NCBI RefSeq assembly: GCF_014202315.1
Contig: NZ_JACHGN010000034.1
Coordinates: 38,060-102,059 of the forward strand
Direction of reading: 5' to 3'
Length of the DNA: 64,000 nt
From: Thermocatellispora tengchongensis
GTDB taxonomy: Bacteria; Actinomycetota; Actinomycetes; Streptosporangiales; Streptosporangiaceae
Part shown: positions 19,763-27,457 of the stretch, piece by piece
Position numbering within the stretch: position 1 is the first letter of the stretch
Layout of the letters: each line of letters starts with the position of its first letter
Notes under the pieces: model-generated
Database searches by the model: none
Told to the model about the DNA's origin: nothing
The model's input: the letters and a program-made list of their open reading frames with translations, nothing else
Program-made: the position numbers and the translations under genes

Positions 19763-20430
19763 CACCCCTGCTCATCATCGGCGCGGGCGGCTTCGCCCGC
19801 GAGACCGCCCAGCTCGTCGAGGACGTCAACGCCCACATCCCCACCTGGGAGCTGCTGGGCCACCTCGACGACGACCCGGGCCTGCACGGCACGAGCGTGG
19901 ACGGCGTCCCGGTGCTCGGGGGCGCCAAGGAGATCGACCGCTACCCGCACGCCCAGGTGGTGGTGTGCACCGGCAACCCACGCGACTACGCCAGCCGGTG
20001 GCGCATCGTGCACCGCCTCGGCCTGCCCGCGACCCGCTACGCCACCCTCATCCACCCCACCGCGTCGGTCAGCCGCTCCTCCACGGTCGGCCCCGGCTCG
20101 GTGATCATGGCGCAGACCGTGCTGACCGCCTCGGTGAGGGTCGGCCCGCACGTGTCGGTGATGCCGCACGTCACGCTCACCCACGACGACGAGGTGAGCG
20201 GCTTCGCCACCCTGGCGGGCGGCGTCCGCCTGGCCGGCTCGGTGCGCGTGGAGACCGGCGCGTACCTGGGCGCGGGCGCGCTGGTCGGGGAGAACCTCAC
20301 GATCGGCGCGTTCGCGCTGGTCGGCATGGGGTCCGTGGTCACGCGCGACGTCCCGGCCGAGCAGGTCTGGCTGGGCGCGCCCGCCCGGTACGTACGCCCC
20401 GCCACCGTCAACACAGGAGTAGACAGATGA
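19759..20430 (+). CDS. Sugar O/N-acyltransferase, PglD/NeuD-like (left-handed beta-helix)
   Basis: A 223-residue acetyltransferase. An N-terminal Rossmann-like part (LLIIGAGGFARETAQLVEDVN) precedes a hexapeptide-repeat beta-helix (about residues 95-210). The helix includes a catalytic-type His in LIHPTASVS and the region MPHVTLTHDDEVSGF. The end VTRDVPAEQVWLGAPARYVRP is typical. GTG 19759 has GGGAG close upstream. It probably acetylates the amino-sugar nucleotide made by one of the two aminotransferases in the operon. Confidence 0.87.
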   Translation: MTPLLIIGAGGFARETAQLVEDVNAHIPTWELLGHLDDDPGLHGTSVDGVPVLGGAKEIDRYPHAQVVVCTGNPRDYASRWRIVHRLGLPATRYATLIHPTASVSRSSTVGPGSVIMAQTVLTASVRVGPHVSVMPHVTLTHDDEVSGFATLAGGVRLAGSVRVETGAYLGAGALVGENLTIGAFALVGMGSVVTRDVPAEQVWLGAPARYVRPATVNTGVDR

Positions 20431-21518
20431 TCCCCTTTGTCGATCTGCGCGCGGCGCACGCCGAGGTCGAGGAGGAGGTGCTCGCCGGGTTCGCCCGGGT
20501 GCTGCGCGACACCGCGTTCGTGCAGGGGCCCGACGTGGCCGCCTTCGAGGAGGAGTTCGCCGCCTTCTCCGGGGTTGCGCACTGCGTGGGCGTGGGCAAC
20601 GGCACCGACGCCATCGAGATCGCGCTGCGCGCCGCCGGGCTGCCGGAGGGCGCGGAGGTGGTGATCCCGGCCAACACGTTCGTGGCCACCGCGGAGGCCG
20701 TCGTACGGGCCGGGCTGCGGCCCGTACTCGCCGACGCCGACCCCGAGACCCTGCTGCTCGACCCGGACGCCGCCGCGGCGGCGGTCACCCCGCGCACCGC
20801 CGCGATCGTCCCGGTCCACCTGTACGGCCAGCAGGCGCCCATGGCCGCGCTCCAGGCGCTGGCCGACCGGCACGGCCTGGCGGTCGTGGAGGACGCCGCC
20901 CAGTCGCAGGGCTCGCAGCAGGCCGGCCGTCCCCCGGTGGGGCTGGCCGCGACCAGCTTCTACCCGGGCAAGAACATCGGCGCCTACGGCGAGGCGGGCG
21001 CGGTGCTGGCCGCCTCGGCGGAGGCGGCGCGGGCCGCGCGGCTGCTGGCCTCGCACGGCAGCGAGCGCAAGTACGTGCACGAGAGCTTCGGCTTCAACTC
21101 CCGCCTGGACACCCTCCAGGCGGTCGTGCTGCGGGCCAAGCTCAAGCGCCTGGCGGCCTGGAACGAGCGCCGCCGCGAGGCCGCCGACCGCTACGCGAAA
21201 CTGCTCGGCGGGGCGGAGGGGGTGCGCCTGCCCGCGGTCGCCCCGGGCAACGTGCCGGTCTGGCACCTGTACGTCGTCCGCGTGGCCGAGCGTGACCGGG
21301 TGCTGGACGCGCTGCGCGAGGCGGGCGTCCAGGCGCAGATCCACTACCCGGTGCCGATCCACCTCCAGCCGGCCTTCGCCGGGCTCGGCCGCGGCCCCGG
21401 CGACTTCCCGGTCACCGAGGCCGCGGCGGGCGAGATCCTGTCGCTGCCCATGCACCCGCACCTGACCCCCGAGGACCAGGAGCGGGTGGCCGAGGCGCTG
21501 GTCAAAGCCGTGGGATGA
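20427..21518 (+). CDS. PLP-dependent sugar aminotransferase (DegT/DnrJ/EryC1/StrS family), copy 2
   Basis: A 363-residue aminotransferase distinct from the copy at 15966. It starts MIPFVDLRAAHAEVEEEV, with GNGTDAIEIALRA for phosphate binding, VVEDAAQSQGS, and the PLP Lys182 in FYPGKNIGAYGEAGAV. This N-terminal style matches WlbC/FdtB-type 3-aminotransferases; that is recalled similarity only. The ATG overlaps the previous stop and AGGAG lies a few bases upstream. It is the last gene of the operon and overlaps the convergent polymerase gene by 17 bp. Confidence 0.88.
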   Translation: MIPFVDLRAAHAEVEEEVLAGFARVLRDTAFVQGPDVAAFEEEFAAFSGVAHCVGVGNGTDAIEIALRAAGLPEGAEVVIPANTFVATAEAVVRAGLRPVLADADPETLLLDPDAAAAAVTPRTAAIVPVHLYGQQAPMAALQALADRHGLAVVEDAAQSQGSQQAGRPPVGLAATSFYPGKNIGAYGEAGAVLAASAEAARAARLLASHGSERKYVHESFGFNSRLDTLQAVVLRAKLKRLAAWNERRREAADRYAKLLGGAEGVRLPAVAPGNVPVWHLYVVRVAERDRVLDALREAGVQAQIHYPVPIHLQPAFAGLGRGPGDFPVTEAAAGEILSLPMHPHLTPEDQERVAEALVKAVG

Positions 21519-22893
21519 TCCCCCGGGCGACCGGCGCGGGCTGCTCGCCGCGGGTCTGCAGCCGCCACAGCGCGCCGCAGAAGCCCAGGATCAGGAACAG
21601 CACGTTGGAGATCATCGGGAAGCTGAACGCGTCGAAGGTGCCGAACCCGAAGATCGCCACCGCCACCGAGGCCGCCAGGCACTGCGCGAGGTGCCTGGCC
21701 GCCGGGTCGGCGCTCGCCCGGCGCGCCCCGCGCGCCAGCATCCACCCGGAGCACAGCAGGGCGAGCAGCGCGAGCAGGCCGACCAGGCCGGCCTCCACCA
21801 GGGTCAGGAGGTACTGGTTGTCCAGGACCCGGTAGATCGTGGGCAGGTAGGTGCCGGTGCCCTGGCCGAAGAACGGCCGCACCGCCCAGGCCCGCACCAC
21901 CTCGGCGTAGTCGTCGGTGCGCGCGACCGTGCTGTCGTCCTCGCCGATCACCGTGACCAGGTTGAGCACCGTGCCGATCAGGCCGGGCACCGCGAGCCGC
22001 ATCAGGATCACGCCGATGCCGGTGATCAGCAGCGCGCGCAGCCGCCAGGCGGGCGGCCACACCGGCAGCAGCACGATCAGGGCGACGGCCAGGCCGAGCA
22101 GCGCCGAGCGCGACACGCTCATCGGGGCCGCGACCGCGATCAGGACGACCATGATCCAGCGGCGGCGCCGCATGCGCTCGGGGCCGTACAGCGCGCCGTG
22201 CAGGGCCAGCGGCAGCACCATCGCCAGCACCATGCCCATCTCGATCGGGTGCGTGGCGGTGCCCATGGGCCGGAAGAAGTCCTCGCGCTCGAACAGCATC
22301 GACGCGCCGTTCTCCACCAGGCCGGGCAGCGCCAGGAAGCGGCTGGGCTCGATGCCGGTGAAGAACTGGATCAGCCCGATCGAGGCCACGAACGCGGCCC
22401 CGATCACCAGCCGGTGCCGGATGTCCTCCAGGCGGTCCATGCCGGCGATGCCGTCGGCCGTGACCAGCGCGATCCCGGCCCACCCGGCGAGCTGGATCAG
22501 CGCCATGTCGGCGGTGTTCAGCTCGTCGGCGCTCAGCGGCCGGGTGGTGCCGGCCACGTAGCCGGCCAGCAGCGCCAGCGCGAAGAACAGGATCACGTGC
22601 CGCAGCGGCTGCGGGCCGCGCAGCGGGGTCCAGCGCGGGGAGAGCGTGGACAGCGCGTACCAGACCAGCATCAGCACCGCCATCACGGTGGCCGGGGTGC
22701 CGGCCCCGCCGAGCGGCCCGACGATGTAGCGCGCGGGCAGCACCAGCAGGGTGATCAGGAACACCGTCAGCACCGAGACCGGGTCGATCTGCACCATCCG
22801 CGGCGGGCGCAGCGAGTGCCGCCCCGGCAACCGTCGCGGAGGCGGCAGCAGCGCGCCCTGTTGCGGCGCGGTCGTGGTCACCGCGACTGTCAC
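21502..22893 (-). CDS. O-antigen ligase/polymerase-like membrane protein (Wzy-like)
   Basis: A 463-residue protein with about ten to twelve hydrophobic segments and a large external loop (about 200-240 and 290-340), the pattern of the Wzy_C / O-antigen ligase family. The loop after FFGQGTGTYLPTIYRVLDNQYL contains the G-x-G and Asn/Tyr-rich segment common in this family. It would join repeat units delivered by the flippase. The start codon overlaps the end of the Wzz-like gene by 4 bp, and the 3' end overlaps the convergent aminotransferase. Confidence 0.84.
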   Translation of the reverse strand: MTVAVTTTAPQQGALLPPPRRLPGRHSLRPPRMVQIDPVSVLTVFLITLLVLPARYIVGPLGGAGTPATVMAVLMLVWYALSTLSPRWTPLRGPQPLRHVILFFALALLAGYVAGTTRPLSADELNTADMALIQLAGWAGIALVTADGIAGMDRLEDIRHRLVIGAAFVASIGLIQFFTGIEPSRFLALPGLVENGASMLFEREDFFRPMGTATHPIEMGMVLAMVLPLALHGALYGPERMRRRRWIMVVLIAVAAPMSVSRSALLGLAVALIVLLPVWPPAWRLRALLITGIGVILMRLAVPGLIGTVLNLVTVIGEDDSTVARTDDYAEVVRAWAVRPFFGQGTGTYLPTIYRVLDNQYLLTLVEAGLVGLLALLALLCSGWMLARGARRASADPAARHLAQCLAASVAVAIFGFGTFDAFSFPMISNVLFLILGFCGALWRLQTRGEQPAPVARGIIPRL

Positions 22894-23966
22894 CGCGACG
22901 GTCTGGCCGGGCCGTGCCCGGCGCCGGGCCCGTCGCCGCCGCGCCGGGTCTCCTCCCTGGACCAGACGAACAGGTCGTCATCGACCACGATGGGCTGCGG
23001 CGCGGTCAGATCGGGGTCGGGCGCCTCGCTCGACGCCCACGGGTCCTGCGGCGAGTCGACGACCACCACGGCCTCCTCGCCGTCGGAGGGCCGCCGGGCC
23101 GGGGAACTCTTGACGCCGTTGGCCGGCCGGGACAGGCCGCTCCCCAGGCCCGAGCCGTTGGCCGGGCGGGGAGAGCCGGACTGGACGGGCGGGCTCTGGA
23201 GGCCCGGCTGGACGCCCGGCTGGACGCTCGGCTGGACCCCGGCGCCCGGCTGGATGGTCGGCGTGAACGCGCCGCGTACCGGCTCCTCGGCGAGCGGGGG
23301 CACGAGCGGTGCGGCGGGGGCGGCCGGAACCGGTCCGGGCACGGCGGTCGAGACCCGCTCGCGGGCCCGCTTCTGCGCCAGGGTCTCCACGAACAGCGGC
23401 ACGCCGAGGGTGAGCAGCATCCCGCCGGCGAAGACGATGATCAGCATCCGGATCTTGGGCTCGGGCGCGATCTCGGCCTGCTTGGTCGCGATCACCGGGG
23501 TCATGCTGATCGTGGCGTCGGGCAGGATCGAGGACTTGCGCTGCAGCTCGCGCAGCCGGCTGTAGCTGAGCGCCACCAGCGCGTCCAGGGTCTTCTGCGC
23601 CTGCTGCGGATCGCCGGAGGTGGCGACGATGTCCATGAGCGGGCCGCGCGACTCCTGGTTCAGCCCGACGGTGTATTCGGCGGTGAATCCCCTGGCCTTC
23701 AGCGCGTCCACCGTGATCTTGTCGCTCATTCCGCGCGCGACCACCTCGGCGGTGATGGTGAGCGAGGTGTCGAACGCCAGCCACGGATTGCCGCCGACCG
23801 GTTTGGCGTTCTGCCGGGAGGATAGGAACACCATGGTCGCCTGCGATTCATACTGCCACGGAATCGCGATGAACGCCCCCAGCGTGCCACCCAGAGTGAG
23901 CACCAGGAATGCCACGGTTATCGGCCAGCGTCTCAGCAGCGCACGCAGCGAATCGAGCAGATCCAT
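22890..23966 (-). CDS. Chain-length determinant (Wzz-like) with long Pro-rich cytoplasmic tail
   Basis: A 358-residue co-polymerase. A first membrane segment (about 15-35, WPITVAFLVLTLGGTLGAFIAI) and a second (about 171-190, MLIIVFAGGMLLTLGVPLFV) flank an extracytoplasmic domain, as in Wzz/YveK proteins. The remaining 160 residues are a Pro/Gln/Ser-rich cytoplasmic tail with short repeats (GVQPSVQPGVQPGLQ). No Walker A kinase motif is present, so it is not a fused BY-kinase. GAAAGGA precedes the ATG. It is the first gene of a two-gene operon with the polymerase. Confidence 0.83.
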   Translation of the reverse strand: MDLLDSLRALLRRWPITVAFLVLTLGGTLGAFIAIPWQYESQATMVFLSSRQNAKPVGGNPWLAFDTSLTITAEVVARGMSDKITVDALKARGFTAEYTVGLNQESRGPLMDIVATSGDPQQAQKTLDALVALSYSRLRELQRKSSILPDATISMTPVIATKQAEIAPEPKIRMLIIVFAGGMLLTLGVPLFVETLAQKRARERVSTAVPGPVPAAPAAPLVPPLAEEPVRGAFTPTIQPGAGVQPSVQPGVQPGLQSPPVQSGSPRPANGSGLGSGLSRPANGVKSSPARRPSDGEEAVVVVDSPQDPWASSEAPDPDLTAPQPIVVDDDLFVWSREETRRGGDGPGAGHGPARPSR

Positions 23967-24155
23967 AACTTCCTTTCACCCCCGCCCGGGGTCGTGCGTC
24001 CGGGGCGGGTGCCACCCCGCGCGTAAGCGGACGCGCGAGGACACCGGCCGGTTGTCCCGGACTTCCAAGTGTTTCCCATGGCCGCCCTCTCCGCCAGGGG
24101 CGGACGTGTTTCCCGCCCGCTGTGCGAGAATGGCACACGGCGGAGGGGACTGACG

Positions 24156-24767
24156 ATGCGAACGCGCTTGCCGAGATATGGCGCCGCGATACTCGTCGTC
24201 CTTGTGGCCCTGGCGGGCGTCTTCTACGTGAAATACCGCTCGCCCTGGTATGAAAGCCGGGTGACGATCGCCTTCGTCACCACCACCACGGGTTTCCACG
24301 GCCAACTCTACGACCATTTCAGCGACAACCAGGTCTTCACCGCCATCGCCGCCGGGCGGCTGTTCGACAACCCCCGCACCCGGGCCGAGATCCGCGCGCT
24401 CGGCGGGCACGCCCGGCTCACCTTCGACGTCGCCCACTGGGGCAACGAGGAGGTGCCGGTGTACGACCAGCCGTACGCCACGGTGCGCTCGGTCTCGCAG
24501 GACCCGGTGGAGTCGCGGCGCACGCTCGACATCGCGCTCAAGCTGCTCACCGACCGGCTGAAGGGCTGGCAGACCTCCAGCGGCGCCAACGGCAAGCTCA
24601 TGATCACCTGGCAGCCGATCGACACCATCGTGGGCCCGGTCCCCCAGTCGCTGCAGATCAACCGGGCCTCGGCCGGGCTGATGGCGATCGGCGGGCTGCT
24701 CGCGCTGTGGGCCGCCGCGACCGTCGGACGCCTCACGAGCCGCCGGAGGACGACCGCCACGGCCTGA
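24156..24767 (+). CDS. Small Wzz/YveK-like membrane protein
   Basis: A 203-residue protein with a membrane segment at about 8-27 (YGAAILVVLVALAGVFYVKY) and another near 168-187 (ASAGLMAIGGLLALWAAA) around a soluble outside domain of about 140 residues. The layout matches a minimal chain-length regulator. The start is ATG 24156, with GGAGGGG at 24142-24148; upstream in-frame ATGs lack a ribosome site. It is divergent from the larger Wzz-like gene. A second co-polymerase, or a partner of it, is the likely role. Confidence 0.7.
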   Translation: MRTRLPRYGAAILVVLVALAGVFYVKYRSPWYESRVTIAFVTTTTGFHGQLYDHFSDNQVFTAIAAGRLFDNPRTRAEIRALGGHARLTFDVAHWGNEEVPVYDQPYATVRSVSQDPVESRRTLDIALKLLTDRLKGWQTSSGANGKLMITWQPIDTIVGPVPQSLQINRASAGLMAIGGLLALWAAATVGRLTSRRRTTATA

Positions 24768-24770
24768 CCC

Positions 24771-24864
24771 GTCAGTGCCCGTCACCTCAGTGCCCGTCAC
24801 CTCAGTGCCCGTCGCCTCGGTGCCCGTCACCTCAGTGCCCACAGTGCTCACCGCCTCAGTGCCC
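24771..24864. repeat. 15-bp tandem repeat array at the 3' end of the beta-propeller gene
   Basis: Four full units of GTCACCTCAGTGCCC (24781-24840, one with two changes) are flanked by partial copies on both sides (from 24771 and to 24864). Because 15 is a multiple of three, the minus-strand gene ending at 24856 meets a TGA in the same frame once per unmutated unit. The third copy carries CGA instead of TGA. Confidence 0.85.
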
Positions 24865-25884
24865 ATCGCCGCCGGCCGGGTCACCCGGAGGCGGGACCGG
24901 CGAGAAGGCGTCGCGCAGCAGGACCCGGGGCGCGCCTGAGCCGTCGGCGGGCACGGCCCACACGTCCACGGTGTCGCCGCGTGCCTTGCCGTACATGACG
25001 GTGCGCGCGTCCAGCCACGCGGCCTGGTCATCGACGTTGCCGGACTCGGCGAGCGGCGTCTCGGCGCCGGTCGCGAGGTCCATCACGTGCAGCCGCCAGG
25101 GGCTCGTGGAGTCGCCGGTGCGCTTCTTGTACGCCAGCCGGGTGCCGTCGGGGGACAGCGACGGGCACTCCGGCCCCTCCTTGACCACCGTCATCCGCCT
25201 GGCGGCCACGTCGCCCTTGACCAGGTAGACGCGCCCGCGCGTGGAGACGGTGGCGTAGAAGACGTTGTCGTCGGCGGTGAAGGTGACGCCCCAGTAGTTG
25301 AGGTCCACCGACCGGTTGACCTCGCCGTTTTGGATCAGCTCGAACTTCTCCAGGCTGTCGGTCACCTTGCCGGTGCGGGTGTCCAGGATGCCGGTCCTGG
25401 TGGAGAAGCCCACGCTGAGGTAGGAGTCGCCGGTGACGAACACGGTCCAGGAGATCATGCGCCCGCTGGCGGAGACCCGGGCCCGGCTGGGCACGCCGGG
25501 CAGCTCGACCCGCTCGCGCTCGCGCAGGTCGCCGTCGAGCACGATCGCGTCCGAGCCGGTGATCACGCCGTCGGTGACCCGCAGGCACACGGCGGTGCCG
25601 GCCGCCGCGTAGAAGCGCCGGCACGGGACTCCCAGCGCGCGCAGGGCACCGCCCGCGGAGGCCAGGACGGTGCCGCTGCCCGCGCCCGGCCCGGTGCGCA
25701 CGGCCAGCAGGTCCTCGGCGTGGATCTCCGCGGGCCCGGTGGCGATGGCGGTGCCCGTCGGCACGGCCGCGGTCGCCGTGCTCCGCTCCTCCCTGGCCCG
25801 CACCACCACGACCGCCACCACCACGACCAGCGCCAGCGCGGCGGCGGCGAAGACGGCGAGCCTGCCCCCGAACGAACCGCGCAC
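24856..25884 (-). CDS. Membrane-anchored TolB-like beta-propeller protein
   Basis: A 342-residue protein with one N-terminal membrane segment (about 8-28, LAVFAAAALALVVVVAVVVV) and an extracytoplasmic domain of beta-propeller type. Blades are suggested by CPSLSPDGTRLAYKKR, WRLHVMDLATGAETPLAES and AWLDARTVMYGKA, as in TolB/WD40-like PD40 repeats. It is the last gene of the minus-strand polysaccharide operon, 2 bp after the acetyltransferase. It ends in GDGH inside a 15-bp repeat array. Function is unknown; binding of protein or polysaccharide at the surface is the plainest guess. Confidence 0.72.
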   Translation of the reverse strand: MRGSFGGRLAVFAAAALALVVVVAVVVVRAREERSTATAAVPTGTAIATGPAEIHAEDLLAVRTGPGAGSGTVLASAGGALRALGVPCRRFYAAAGTAVCLRVTDGVITGSDAIVLDGDLRERERVELPGVPSRARVSASGRMISWTVFVTGDSYLSVGFSTRTGILDTRTGKVTDSLEKFELIQNGEVNRSVDLNYWGVTFTADDNVFYATVSTRGRVYLVKGDVAARRMTVVKEGPECPSLSPDGTRLAYKKRTGDSTSPWRLHVMDLATGAETPLAESGNVDDQAAWLDARTVMYGKARGDTVDVWAVPADGSGAPRVLLRDAFSPVPPPGDPAGGDGH

Positions 25885-25886
25885 GT

Positions 25887-26492
25887 TCAGCCGCTCTCCG
25901 CGATCCCCAGCGGGCCGGTGAGCACGCCTTCGGCCTCGGTGTACTCCTCGCCGGTGCGCGGGCAGGCCCAGCGGCCCGGCCCCTTCTCCACCAGCGTGAC
26001 GCCGGCGCGGCCGACCCAGCCGATCCGGCGCGCGGGCACGCCCGCGACCAGCGCGAAGTCGGGCACGTCGCGGGTGACGACCGCGCCCGCGGCGACCAGG
26101 GCGTACCGGCCGATGGTGCGCCCGGCCACGACGACGGCCCGCGCCCCGACGGACGCGCCCCGGCGCACGACCACGCCGTCGGCCTGCCAGTCGCCGTCGC
26201 GCTTGAGGGCGCCGTCCACGTCGGTGGAGCGTGGGAAGACGTCGTTGGTGAGCACGGCGGCCGGGCCGACGAACACCTCGTCCTCCAGCACGGCCGGCTC
26301 GTACACCAGCGCGTAGTTCTGCAGCTTCACGTTGTCGCCGATGCGCACGCCCGGCCCGACGTACGCCCCGCGCCCCAGGATGCAGCCGCGGCCCAGCCGG
26401 GCGCCCTCGCGGACCTGCGCGAGGTGCCAGACCGCGGTGCCCTCCCCCAGCTCCGCGGTCTCATCCACATCGGCACTGGCTGCGATCTTCAC
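25887..26492 (-). CDS. Hexapeptide-repeat N-acetyltransferase, WbpD/WlbB-like
   Basis: A 201-residue left-handed beta-helix acetyltransferase. The order of signatures (WHLAQVREGARLGRGCILGRGAYVGPGV, NYALVYEPAVLEDEVFVGPAAVLTNDVFPRS, VVTRDVPDFALVAGVPARRIGWV) is that of UDP-2-acetamido-3-amino-glucuronate N-acetyltransferases. The final 35 residues, with WACPRTGEEY, form a small extra tail. GTG 26492 overlaps the preceding gene by 4 bp and has GGAGGAG upstream. It fits a pathway with the WlbA-like oxidoreductase (12798) and an aminotransferase (20427), although those are on the other strand 5-14 kb away. Confidence 0.87.
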   Translation of the reverse strand: MKIAASADVDETAELGEGTAVWHLAQVREGARLGRGCILGRGAYVGPGVRIGDNVKLQNYALVYEPAVLEDEVFVGPAAVLTNDVFPRSTDVDGALKRDGDWQADGVVVRRGASVGARAVVVAGRTIGRYALVAAGAVVTRDVPDFALVAGVPARRIGWVGRAGVTLVEKGPGRWACPRTGEEYTEAEGVLTGPLGIAESG

Positions 26493-27457
26493 GCCCACCC
26501 TCTCCTCCACTGCGACCGGGCCCGCCACAGGCCGCGCCAGTCCTGTGCCGGCACGGCCGGCCTGCCCTGCCTGCCCGCGCCCGGCGCGGACAGGAACCGG
26601 CCGAGCACCGCGCGCAGCAGCACCCCGGCCTGGAAGAACCCGATCGCGAGCGTACGCGCCACCGGCGGCAGGTGGGTGCGGGCCACCGTCGCCTTGCCGG
26701 TGAACAGCATGACCAGCTTGCGCAGGCTGGTCGAGGACATGCCGCCCGGGTGCACGTAGACCGCCTCGGCGGTGACGACCGGGCGGTATCCGGCGCGGGC
26801 GGCCCGCAGGCACAGGTCGGCGTCCTCGCCGTACATGAAGATGGACCGGTCGAAGCCGCCGAGCCGGTCCCACAGGCCGCGCTCGATCATCAGCAGCGCC
26901 CCGGTCACCACCGGGGCCTCGCGCACCTCGCGCGGGTCGCCGGACCAGGGCCGGGGCGACTCGGGGTCGAAGATCCGGTGGCCCGGGAACGCGGTGGACA
27001 GGCCCGCGCCGAAGCAGAACGCCGACCACAGGGTGGGCCTGCCCCACCACGAGCGCGGGTCGGTCACCCCGGCCTCGTCCACGGTGCGCCCGCCGACGAT
27101 GCCGGCGCGCGGGTGGCGGGCGGCGGCGTCGAGCAGCGCGGCCACGCAGTCGGCGGCCACCTGGGCGTCGGGGTTGAGGAACAGCAGGCGGCGGCCCCGG
27201 GCGACCTCCGCGCCCGCGTGGCAGCCGCCGCCGAAGCCGTCGTTGGCGTCCCTGGCCACGACCCGCGCCCAGGGGGCGGCCTTCCGCACGACCTCCACGG
27301 TGTCGTCGCCGGAGGCGTTGTCCACGATGATGGCCTCGCCGTCCACACCGTCGAGCGCCTTCTCCAGCGCGGCCAGGCAGGCGCCGATGTACGCCGCCGA
27401 CCGGTAGGTGACCACGATCACCGAGACGTCCACCGGCCGCTCCGCGGTCCCGGTCAC
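26489..27457 (-). CDS. Family 2 glycosyltransferase (rhamnosyltransferase-like)
   Basis: A 322-residue GT2 enzyme of the WcaA/rhamnosyltransferase type. It has VSVIVVTYRSAAYIGACL, IIVDNASGDDTVEV, the DxD-like LFLNPDAQV, and FMYGEDADLCLRAARAGYR with the catalytic-type ED. The C-terminus carries hydrophobic patches near residues 265-285. GTG 27457 overlaps the previous stop by 4 bp. Location next to rmlABD makes dTDP-rhamnose a natural donor, but this is inference. Confidence 0.86.
   Translation of the reverse strand: MTGTAERPVDVSVIVVTYRSAAYIGACLAALEKALDGVDGEAIIVDNASGDDTVEVVRKAAPWARVVARDANDGFGGGCHAGAEVARGRRLLFLNPDAQVAADCVAALLDAAARHPRAGIVGGRTVDEAGVTDPRSWWGRPTLWSAFCFGAGLSTAFPGHRIFDPESPRPWSGDPREVREAPVVTGALLMIERGLWDRLGGFDRSIFMYGEDADLCLRAARAGYRPVVTAEAVYVHPGGMSSTSLRKLVMLFTGKATVARTHLPPVARTLAIGFFQAGVLLRAVLGRFLSAPGAGRQGRPAVPAQDWRGLWRARSQWRRGWA

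Noticed and set aside
21691..23565. 624-codon plus-strand frame across the polymerase and chain-length genes
   Set aside because: Antisense shadow; the minus-strand membrane proteins are clearly real.
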